Of a DNA stretch of 12,530 nucleotides, positions 7,033 through 12,530 are shown piece by piece. The stretch comes from an uncultured Oscillospiraceae bacterium. GTDB lineage: Bacteria; Bacillota; Clostridia; Oscillospirales; Oscillospiraceae. The notes beneath the pieces were generated by a model. The model saw nothing but the letters and a program-made list of their open reading frames with translations, had not been told where the DNA came from and made no database searches. The position numbers and the translations under genes were made by a program. The stretch spans positions 1-12,530 of the forward strand of contig CAJUQS010000115.1 in NCBI GenBank assembly GCA_910588365.1, read 5' to 3'. Each line of letters starts with the position of its first letter. The first letter of the stretch is position 1.

Positions 7033-7069
7033 AAAAAGGAAACGGCATGGCCGAAGCCACGCCGTTTCC
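7033..7069 (-). terminator. Intrinsic terminator of the aminotransferase gene
   Basis: On the (-) strand GGAAACGGCGTGGC, loop TTCG, GCCATGCCGTTTCC (7069-7038) with a single mismatch, followed by TTTTT (7037-7033). The loop is the stable UUCG type. It lies about 22 bp past the stop codon. Confidence 0.9.
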
Positions 7070-7091
7070 ATAAAATTCAGATGCCTGCGCT

Positions 7092-8282
7092 TTACCGGTT
7101 GTTGTATGCCACGATGCCTTTGGCCAGCAGATCCATGGCCCGCTCCAGGTCCTTCTGCTTGAGGACGTAGGCGATGCGGATCTCGTTGACGCCCTTGCCG
7201 GGTGTGGCGTAGAAGGGGCCGCCGGGGGCGAACATGACGGTGTCGCCGTTGTCGTCAAAGTCGGTGAGCAGCCATTTCTGGAACTTGTCCGCGTCGTCCA
7301 CGGGCAGGGCGGCCATGAGGTAGAACGCGCCCTTGGGGCACTCGCAGATGACGCCGGGGATCTCCTTGAGCTTGGCGACCACGGTGTCCCGGCGGAGCTT
7401 GTACTCCTCCCGGACGGCGGCGAAGTACTCGGGGCCCACGTCGTAGAGGGCGGCGGAGGCGATCTGGTCCAGGGTGGCAACGGACAGACGGGCCTGGCAG
7501 TACTTGATGGCCTCGCTCATGAGCTCCTTGTTGCGGCTGATGATGCAGCCGATCCGGGCGCCGCAGGCGGAGAAGCGCTTGGAGACGGTGTCGATGACGA
7601 TGACGTTGTCCGGCGCGTCGGCAAACTCGCCCAGGGACTGGAGGGGCTCGCCGGCGTAGACGAACTCCCGGTAGGCCTCGTCGCCGATGATGAAGAGGTC
7701 GTGGGCCTTGGCGATGTCCACCATCATGCGCATCTCCTCGGGGGTGAGGACGCAGCCGGTAGGGTTGCCGGGGTTGGTGCACATGATGGCGCGGGTGTGC
7801 TCGTTGATCTCGGCCTCGATCTTGGCCCGGTCGGCGTAGTGGTAGCCCTGCTCGGGGGCGGTGTGGACGGGGTGGATCCTGGCGCCGCAGGTGTTGACCA
7901 TGGTGTTGTAGTTGGGATAGAAGGGCTCGGGGATGAGGATCTCGTCGCCGTCGTCCAGGATGCAGTTGAGGACGATCTGGAGGGCCTCGCTGCCGCCGGT
8001 GGTGATGAGGATCTCGTCCTTCTCAAAGTGCATGTTCAGGTTGTCGTAGTACTTCTGGATGGCCTCGATGAGCACGGGCAGTCCCGGGGAGGGGGCGTAC
8101 TCCAGCACCGGCAGCTGGAAATTGCGGACCGCGTCGAAGTACTGGGGGGGCGTCTCGATGTCCGGCTGGCCGATGTTCAGGTGGTAGATCTTCTTGCCGG
8201 CGGCCTCGGCGGCCACGGCGTAGGGATGGAACTTGCGCATGGGGGAGAGGCCGCACTTTTTCACCTTGCTGGAAAATTTCAT
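7092..8282 (-). CDS. PLP-dependent aminotransferase, class I/II (AspB-like)
   Basis: A 396-residue cytoplasmic aminotransferase of fold type I. Visible: substrate/cofactor segment YAPSPGLPVLIEAI (about 62-75), TTGGSEAL (94-101), CTNPGNPTG (168-176; Asn173 contacts PLP), GDEAYREFVY (200-209; Asp201 and Tyr204), the PLP lysine Lys235 in DTVSKRFSACGARIG with Arg243 eight residues on, and a C-terminal NEIRIAYV that carries the carboxylate-binding arginine. Length is usual. Start ATG 8282 (MKFSSKVKKCGLSPMR) has GAGGAA about 9 bases upstream; an earlier in-frame ATG at 8330 has none. It stands alone with its own promoter and terminator, divergent from the leader RNA and ATPase gene. The family contains aspartate, alanine and aromatic enzymes; the donor and acceptor cannot be assigned here. 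Confidence 0.92.
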   Translation of the reverse strand: MKFSSKVKKCGLSPMRKFHPYAVAAEAAGKKIYHLNIGQPDIETPPQYFDAVRNFQLPVLEYAPSPGLPVLIEAIQKYYDNLNMHFEKDEILITTGGSEALQIVLNCILDDGDEILIPEPFYPNYNTMVNTCGARIHPVHTAPEQGYHYADRAKIEAEINEHTRAIMCTNPGNPTGCVLTPEEMRMMVDIAKAHDLFIIGDEAYREFVYAGEPLQSLGEFADAPDNVIVIDTVSKRFSACGARIGCIISRNKELMSEAIKYCQARLSVATLDQIASAALYDVGPEYFAAVREEYKLRRDTVVAKLKEIPGVICECPKGAFYLMAALPVDDADKFQKWLLTDFDDNGDTVMFAPGGPFYATPGKGVNEIRIAYVLKQKDLERAMDLLAKGIVAYNNR

Positions 8283-8330
8283 GATACAGTTCCTCTTTTC
8301 TCTCAAATATGGCGCAAACATACGGAGCAT

Positions 8331-8351
8331 GGAGGGGGACGGCCCCCCTCC
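8331..8351. other. Leader hairpin of the aminotransferase transcript
   Basis: GGAGGGGG (8331-8338) pairs with CCCCCTCC (8344-8351). It begins about five bases into the predicted (-) transcript (start near 8356). No T run follows, so it is more likely a 5'-end stabiliser than a terminator. Confidence 0.5.
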
Positions 8352-8362
8352 GCAGTATCTCT

Positions 8363-8391
8363 ATTTTAATCCACCTGGCACCGGATGTCAA
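8363..8391 (-). promoter_or_regulatory. Sigma-A promoter of the aminotransferase gene
   Basis: On the (-) strand TTGACA (8391-8386), 17 bases, TAAAAT (8368-8363). The expected start is near 8356, so the leader is about 74 nt. Confidence 0.88.
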
Positions 8392-8494
8392 GGAGAGTTC
8401 TTCCCCTCTTTCCCCCCCGCGCCGCCGCCCTTTGGCAAATTAGCCAGAAAAGGGGGCGTATCCTTTGTACAATTGCCGAAATTCCGGCGGCTCC

Positions 8495-8523
8495 TTGACT
8501 TTCCGCCGCCGATGGACTATTCT
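8495..8523 (+). promoter_or_regulatory. Sigma-A promoter of the structured leader RNA and ATPase gene
   Basis: TTGACT (8495-8500), 17 bases, TATTCT (8518-8523). The expected start is near 8530, which places it about 200 nt before the ATPase start codon. The bases between this promoter and the divergent aminotransferase promoter (8392-8494) hold nothing I can name. Confidence 0.82.
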
Positions 8524-8529
8524 ATAAAT

Positions 8530-8729
8530 GACTTGAGTGGTGACGCTTGGGTCCTAATCACGAGCTGCTCCGCCACTCCACAAAATGGCGGGGCAGACTG
8601 ACAAGAAAGGATGAATTCCGCGTAGGCGTGCGGTGCGGCAGTGTGGAGACCTGCCGCAATGGACGGGCAGTTTCGCTCCGCTCGTCCGAGGTGAGAGTTG
8701 CGGTGGCTCTCTCACTAACGCCTGAAAGA

Positions 8730-8738
<9 letters not shown>
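8530..8738 (+). ncRNA. Structured leader RNA (candidate cis-regulator or stand-alone RNA)
   Basis: Starting at a good promoter, about 200 nt precede the ATPase start codon. Stems seen by hand: 8565-8575 with 8586-8596 (11 bp, one G-T); then an outer stem AGGCGT (8624-8629) with ACGCCT (8718-8723) that encloses three consecutive hairpins, 8635-8641/8651-8657 (7 bp), 8661-8668/8680-8687 (8 bp) and 8691-8697/8709-8715 (7 bp). That is a four-way junction. Two possible pseudoknots: GAGTGG (8535-8540) with CCACTC (8573-8578), and AGTTGC (8696-8701) with GCAACT (8733-8738), the latter inside the first codons of the ATPase gene. Length, own promoter and pseudoknots bring the raiA-type RNA of Firmicutes to mind, but I cannot confirm that. 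It is not a tRNA and does not match the common riboswitch cores I know. Confidence 0.65.
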
Positions 8739-9929
<1,191 letters not shown>

Positions 9930-9967
9930 TAGCCGGGCGCATTGCGGTCCAAACAGAGCAGATCCTA

Positions 9968-10001
9968 AGGAGTCCCCGGAACGAAGGTTCCGGGGACTCC
10001 T
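9968..10001 (+). terminator. Perfect 15-bp hairpin after the ATPase gene
   Basis: AGGAGTCCCCGGAAC (9968-9982), loop GAAG, and the exact complement at 9987-10001. It lies 38 bp past the ATPase stop. The following bases (TGTCTGAC) are not T-rich, so termination may be inefficient, allowing read-through into larE, or the hairpin may instead protect the 3' end of the abundant ATPase mRNA. Confidence 0.6.
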
Positions 10002-10027
10002 GTCTGACAGGAAGAGAGGGGGCTTTC

Positions 10028-10786
10028 ATGACCACTTCCCAATTTTTCGCGGACCACCCGGAGGCGGCTGTGGCGTTTTCCGGCGGGGTGGACTCCGCCT
10101 GGCTGCTCCACGAGGCGGTCCGCCACGCCCGGCGGACCGCGGCCTACTTCGTCAAAACGCCCTTCCAGCCGGATTTCGAGCTGGACGACGCCCGGGACAC
10201 GGTCCGGCGGCTGGGGGCCTCGCTGACGGTGCTGGCGTTGGATATCCTCGCCGTGCCGGCGGTGGCCGCCAACCCGGCGGACCGCTGCTACCACTGCAAG
10301 CGGGCCCTCTTTACCCGCCTGCTGGAGGCCGCGGCGGCGGACGGGTTCCCCCTGGTGCTGGACGGCAGCAACGCCTCCGACGACGCGGGGGACCGCCCGG
10401 GAATGCGGGCGCTGCGGGAGCTGGGCGTCCGCTCCCCCCTGCGGGAGTGCGGCCTGTCCAAGGCGGATATCCGCCGTCTGGCCCGGGAGGCGGAGCTGCC
10501 CGTGTGGGACAAGCCCTCCTACGCCTGCCTCGCCACCCGGATTCCCGCCGGGACGGCCATCACGGCGGAGGATCTGGCCCGGGCGGCCCGGGGGGAGGCG
10601 GCCCTGCTGGAGCGGGGCTTTTCCGACTTCCGCCTGCGGCTCCGGGACGGGGGGGCGCTGCTCCAGGTCCGGCGGGAGCAGATGGAGCGGGCGCGGGCGA
10701 TGCTGCCGGAGCTGCGGGAGCTGCTGGCGGCGGATTTTCGCGCCGTGGAGCTGGACGGGACGCCCCGGCAGAGCCGGGAGACATAG
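10028..10786 (+). CDS. larE: ATP-dependent sacrificial sulfur transferase, LarE family
   Basis: A 252-residue PP-loop ATP pyrophosphatase of the LarE family. LarE adenylates and then sulfurises the pyridinium dicarboxylate precursor of the nickel-pincer cofactor used by lactate racemase and related enzymes. Visible: PP-loop SGGVDSA (18-24), the cysteine pair ADRCYHCKRALF (Cys87, Cys90), VLDGSNASD (110-118), and KPSYACLATRIPAG (162-175) with Cys167, the position I take to match the sacrificial cysteine. The extra cysteine pair suggests the class of LarE reported to hold a [4Fe-4S] cluster and act catalytically; that is inference. ATG 10028 has GAGAGGGGG about 8 bases upstream. LarA, LarB and LarC are not in the window, so the gene is an orphan here. 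It is followed by a strong terminator. Confidence 0.85.
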   Translation: MTTSQFFADHPEAAVAFSGGVDSAWLLHEAVRHARRTAAYFVKTPFQPDFELDDARDTVRRLGASLTVLALDILAVPAVAANPADRCYHCKRALFTRLLEAAAADGFPLVLDGSNASDDAGDRPGMRALRELGVRSPLRECGLSKADIRRLAREAELPVWDKPSYACLATRIPAGTAITAEDLARAARGEAALLERGFSDFRLRLRDGGALLQVRREQMERARAMLPELRELLAADFRAVELDGTPRQSRET

Positions 10787-10803
10787 GCAATACCTTTTCA
10801 TAT

Positions 10804-10843
10804 AAGCCGGGCGCTTCCTTACATGGAAGCGCCCGGCTTTTTT
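10804..10843 (+). terminator. Intrinsic terminator of larE
   Basis: AAGCCGGGCGCTTCC (10804-10818), loop TTACAT, and the exact complement at 10825-10839, followed by T residues to 10843. This is a textbook rho-independent terminator, 17 bp past the stop codon, and it lies at the 3' end of the convergent recombinase gene. Confidence 0.92.
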
Positions 10844-10850
10844 CGCGCCT

Positions 10851-11483
10851 TCAGCACCAGCCGGCCTGGCGGGCCAGACCCCGCTCCTCCCCCCACTCCC
10901 GGGCCCGCCGCTGGAAGGTGTGGCGGGAGATGCCCAGCTCCTGCCCCGCCTGCACCGCGCTGACGCGGCCGTGCCACCACGCCTCCGCCAGCTCGCCGAA
11001 CCGCTCCGGCATGGGAATCCGCTCCCGGCCCAGGTGGACGCCCCGCTCCCTGGCCGCCGCGATGCCCTCCGCCTGCCGCTGGCGGATGTAATCCCGCTCC
11101 GTCTGGGCGACGTAGCTGAGGAGCTGGAGCACAATGTCCGCCACCAGGATGCCGGTGAGATCCCGGCTCCCCCGGGTGTCCAGCAGGGGCATGTCCAGCA
11201 CCACGACGGCCACGCCCTTCTCCTTGGTCAGGCAGGCCCACTGCTCCAGAATCTCCGTATAGTTGCGGCCCAGACGGTCGATACTCTTGACCACCAGCAC
11301 ATCCCCGCTTTTCAGAACCCGCATCAGACGGAGATATACCGGGCGGTTAAAATCCTTCCCCGACTGTTTCTCCACAACGATGTGCTCAGCTGGCACACCG
11401 AACTCCCGCATGGCGATCACCTGCCGGTCCTCCCTCTGGCATCGGGTGGAGACGCGGACATAGCCGTAGGTTTTCTGCGACAT
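10851..11483 (-). CDS. Small serine recombinase (resolvase/invertase family)
   Basis: A 210-residue site-specific recombinase. The catalytic domain opens with YGYVRVSTRCQREDRQ: Arg10 and the nucleophile Ser12 match Arg8 and Ser10 of gamma-delta resolvase. VVKSIDRLGRNYTEI holds Arg70 and Arg73, the second catalytic arginine pair. The long E helix is AQTERDYIRQRQAEGIAAA (about 127-145), then a minor-groove arm HLGRERI and a C-terminal helix-turn-helix (about 174-193, SAVQAGQELGISRHTFQRR). Length is that of Hin/Gin invertases and Tn3-type resolvases. ATG 11483 has AAGGAGGGA about 6 bases upstream, so the possible start at 11519 is rejected. No transposase is adjacent. It faces away from csrA-flagellin across a region with two GGTATACC palindromes, its likely targets. 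No clear promoter is seen for it. Confidence 0.9.
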   Translation of the reverse strand: MSQKTYGYVRVSTRCQREDRQVIAMREFGVPAEHIVVEKQSGKDFNRPVYLRLMRVLKSGDVLVVKSIDRLGRNYTEILEQWACLTKEKGVAVVVLDMPLLDTRGSRDLTGILVADIVLQLLSYVAQTERDYIRQRQAEGIAAARERGVHLGRERIPMPERFGELAEAWWHGRVSAVQAGQELGISRHTFQRRAREWGEERGLARQAGWC

Positions 11484-11564
11484 TCCAGTTCCCTCCTTAA
11501 AAAAAGTGTAGAAGATCACTTTATTTTAATGAAAAGGATACACCGCGTACAGCGGCCGGATAGC

Positions 11565-11600
11565 AAAAGGCCTGCCGGAATTTCTCCGGCAGGCTTTTTT
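11565..11600. terminator. Hairpin terminator between recombinase and palindrome L
   Basis: GCCTGCCGGA (11570-11579) pairs with TCCGGCAGGC (11585-11594), extended by AAAA with TTTT. T residues follow on the (+) strand to 11600, and TTTTGC follows on the (-) strand. No (+) gene ends here, so its main effect may be to stop (-) transcripts coming from the palindrome segment before they enter the recombinase gene. Confidence 0.75.
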
Positions 11601-11626
11601 GCCGCACTTTTTTGGAAAAGAAACGC

Positions 11627-11646
11627 CCAAAAGGTATACCTTTTGG
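11627..11646. repeat. Palindrome L, candidate recombination site
   Basis: A 20-bp perfect palindrome with core AAAAGGTATACCTTTT. Together with its left flank (11623-11645) it matches 11738-11760 at 21 of 23 positions as a direct repeat, offset 115 bp. Size, symmetry and a central AT dinucleotide suit a serine recombinase crossover site, but could also suit a repressor operator or an RNA hairpin. Confidence 0.7.
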
Positions 11647-11684
11647 ACAAATTAAGCTCAGTTAAAAAATTTTGGAAAAAGGGC

Positions 11685-11711
11685 TAAAGTTTTTCCCGTT
11701 CAGGCCGAATA
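11685..11711 (+). promoter_or_regulatory. Sigma-28 (SigD) flagellar promoter for csrA-flagellin
   Basis: TAAA (11685-11688), 15 bases, GCCGAATA (11704-11711), close to the Bacillus SigD consensus TAAA-N15-GCCGATAT. The longer -35 reading CTAAAGTTT also fits. The transcript would start near 11718 and run through palindrome R into csrA and then flagellin. It lies between the two palindromes. Confidence 0.82.
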
Positions 11712-11740
11712 AGTATGTGAACGGATTCACGTCCGGGACG

Positions 11741-11762
11741 CTCAAAAGGTATACCTTCTGAG
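11741..11762. repeat. Palindrome R, candidate recombination site
   Basis: CTCAAAAGGTATACCTTCTGAG is nearly self-complementary, with one mismatched pair (A4 against C19 of the 22 bases). It shares the core AAAAGGTATACCTT with palindrome L; the two centres are 115 bp apart. It lies in the leader of the csrA transcript. Confidence 0.7.
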
Positions 11763-11777
11763 AGCTCCGGCAGGATG

Positions 11778-11801
11778 GCGGCGCAAAGGATACTGCGCCG
11801 C
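11778..11801 (+). promoter_or_regulatory. GGA-loop hairpin in the csrA leader, candidate CsrA site
   Basis: GCGGCGCA (11778-11785) pairs perfectly with TGCGCCGC (11794-11801); the 8-base loop AAGGATAC presents AAGGAT, matching the ARGGAU core of CsrA binding sites, which favour hairpin loops. A second GGA is in the csrA ribosome site a few bases downstream, so autoregulation at translation initiation is plausible. Confidence 0.6.
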
Positions 11802-11821
11802 GGCGGTTTAAGGAGGCGGCT

Positions 11822-12043
11822 ATGCTAAAGCTATCACTGACCCCAGGCGAATACCTCACCATCGACGGAAACATCGTCGTCCAGGTGTACCGATCCGAGA
11901 ACGGGCGCGCCTATCTGGCTATCGACGCCCCCCGGGAGGTCCCCATCGTGCGCGGCGCGGTGCTGGAGCGGGAGGGGGGCGCGAGGCCCCAGCGTCTGGT
12001 CAAGGTCCCCCAGAAGGGACACCAATCGGATCTGCCCATCTAG
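11822..12043 (+). CDS. csrA: CsrA-family translational regulator (variant)
   Basis: A 73-residue protein of the CsrA/RsmA family, small dimeric proteins that bind GGA motifs in mRNA leaders; in Bacillus CsrA represses flagellin translation and is countered by FliW. Recognisable: MLKLSLTPGEYLTIDGNIVV, then AIDAPREVPIVRGAVLERE. Gly9-Glu10, the DAPREVP motif (35-41) and Arg44 are in place. The canonical Arg6, which contacts the RNA GGA with Arg44 from the partner chain, is Leu6 here, and residue 7 is Thr. A basic tail of about 20 residues (RPQRLVKVPQKGHQ) goes beyond the minimal core. ATG 11822 has AAGGAGG about 6 bases upstream. It lies 146 bp before flagellin and is probably co-transcribed from the sigma-28 promoter. 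No fliW is in the window. Confidence 0.87.
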   Translation: MLKLSLTPGEYLTIDGNIVVQVYRSENGRAYLAIDAPREVPIVRGAVLEREGGARPQRLVKVPQKGHQSDLPI

Positions 12044-12135
12044 GTTTCTTCCGGCTGACGAGCCGGCGGAGATATATTTCCCGGCGTCAAGCGGTTTGGA
12101 TGCCCCCGGCCAGGACATCTGAAACGATTGATAAT

Positions 12136-12160
12136 GTGCCGATGCAGGATGCGGACGCAC
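12136..12160 (+). promoter_or_regulatory. GGA-loop hairpin in the flagellin leader, candidate CsrA site
   Basis: GTG (12136-12138) and CCG (12139-12141, overlapping count) can pair with CAC and CGG near 12152-12160, leaving a loop that presents CAGGATG, a good CsrA core. A second GGA is in the flagellin ribosome site AAGGAG (12176-12181). Two sites, one upstream in a hairpin and one at the ribosome site, is the arrangement known for the Bacillus hag leader. Confidence 0.5.
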
Positions 12161-12189
12161 AATAAAATTTATCGTAAGGAGACGAAACA

Positions 12190-12530
12190 ATGAGAATTCA
12201 GCACAATATTATGGCGATGAACGCCTACCGCAACTACAACAACAACTCCAGCGCCCTGTCCAAGAACCTGGAGAAGCTGTCCTCCGGCTACAAGATCAAC
12301 CGCGCCGGCGATGACGCCGCCGGTCTGGCCATTTCCGAGAAGATGCGCGCTCAGATCACCGGCCTGAACGCCGCCACCAAGAACGTCAAGGACGGCATCT
12401 CCCTGGTGAAGACCGGTGAGGGCGCCATGCAGGAGATCCAGGACATGCTCAACCGCATGGACTATCTGGCCACCCAGTCCGCCAACGGCACCTACGACAA
12501 CGAGGTGGACCGCGCCAACCTCCAGAAGGA
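12190..12530 (+). CDS. hag: Flagellin, N-terminal part (3' end outside window)
   Basis: The first 113 codons of a flagellin, the exported subunit of the flagellar filament. The N-terminal D0/D1 coiled-coil region is typical: MRIQHNIMAMNAYRNYNNNS, then LEKLSSGYKINRAGDDAAGL (residues about 31-50) and AISEKMRAQITGLNAATKNV (about 51-70), then DGISLVKTGEGAMQEIQDML and SANGTYDNEVDRANLQKE. ATG 12190 follows AAGGAGA by about 8 bases. Codon use is strongly biased to C-ending codons, as expected of an abundant protein. The nearest convincing promoter is the sigma-28 promoter at 11685, shared with csrA. The FliB methylase at 439 probably modifies this protein. No flagellin-exit or glycosylation genes are visible. 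Confidence 0.97.
   Translation, partial: MRIQHNIMAMNAYRNYNNNSSALSKNLEKLSSGYKINRAGDDAAGLAISEKMRAQITGLNAATKNVKDGISLVKTGEGAMQEIQDMLNRMDYLATQSANGTYDNEVDRANLQK

Larger units (their letters stand above)
11484..11821. promoter_or_regulatory. Switch-like control region between recombinase and csrA
   Basis: No gene fits this 338-bp region. Read left to right it holds the recombinase ribosome site, an A/T-rich stretch (about 11500-11535), a hairpin terminator (11565-11600), palindrome L (11627-11646), the sigma-28 promoter (11685-11711), palindrome R (11741-11762), a GGA-loop hairpin (11778-11801) and the csrA ribosome site (AAGGAGG, about 11810-11816). Confidence 0.7.

Noticed and set aside
8611..8625. 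Mini-gene M-N-S-A-stop in the leader
   Set aside because: The AAAGG before it touches the ATG with no spacing, so initiation there is unlikely.
8624..8723. tRNA, because of the four-way junction
   Set aside because: Arms are 7-8 bp with 9-11 base loops and there is no anticodon arm, T-loop or CCA-type end; the element is 100 nt.
8547..8729. N-terminal extension of the ATPase through the leader
   Set aside because: The frame is open, but the residues match nothing in the family, the homology starts at ATG 8730, and the bases form conserved-looking RNA stems.
10790..10800. Third recombination half-site (ATACCTTTTCA) after larE
   Set aside because: Only one arm matches; the other side is unrelated to the palindrome.
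11565..11600. Terminator of a (+) gene between larE and csrA
   Set aside because: There is no (+) gene there; the real genes on either side have their own terminator or start further on, so the hairpin is treated as an insulator or relic.
12119..12145. Second sigma-28 promoter directly before flagellin (GCCGATGC)
   Set aside because: The matching -35 would be CTGA or TGAA at a less good spacing, and the same bases fit the GGA hairpin of a transcript that starts upstream. Not excluded, but weak.

Overview
This window comes from a GC-rich, low-GC-lineage-type Firmicute, most likely a motile gut Clostridium of the Oscillospiraceae group (Oscillibacter, Intestinimonas or Flavonifractor relatives). 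The grounds are strong AAGGAGG ribosome sites, sigma-A promoters of the TTGACA-17-TATAAT kind, a CsrA-flagellin pair with a sigma-28 promoter, FliB, and the general protein similarity to this group. The family assignment is an inference from recognised protein sequences, not from a search.

Layout. 1-417 is the 3' end of an unknown (+) gene, followed by fliB (flagellin lysine methylase, 439-1656) and its terminator. 1742-4349 (-) is a polar amino acid ABC importer: substrate-binding lipoprotein, permease, ATPase. A 351-bp gap packed with repeats separates the lipoprotein gene from the permease gene. 4600-6815 (-) is a MATE efflux gene overlapping in function with a downstream rlmA-type 23S rRNA methyltransferase gene, only 2 bp apart. 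7092-8282 (-) is a class I aminotransferase. 8283-8729 is a divergent control region whose (+) half is a roughly 200-nt, heavily structured RNA leader running into a sugar-importer-type ATPase gene (msmX/ugpC-like, 8730-9929). An orphan larE (10028-10786) follows. Then comes a (-) serine recombinase (10851-11483), a 338-bp switch-like region, a csrA-like gene (11822-12043) and the start of a flagellin gene (12190 to the end).

How parts work together. The right end looks like a flagellin expression module: a sigma-28 promoter (TAAA-N15-GCCGAATA) drives csrA and flagellin, GGA-bearing hairpins sit in both leaders, and a serine recombinase is encoded next door. The sigma-28 promoter lies exactly between two near-identical GGTATACC palindromes, which are candidate recombination sites. 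FliB at the left end would methylate the flagellin.

Most unusual observations: (1) the substrate-binding protein is circularly permuted relative to the usual family order; (2) the sigma-28 promoter is bracketed by palindromes beside a recombinase, a candidate phase switch; (3) a structured RNA leader with a four-way junction and a possible pseudoknot reaching into the start codon region of the ATPase gene; (4) the CsrA homologue lacks the canonical Arg6.
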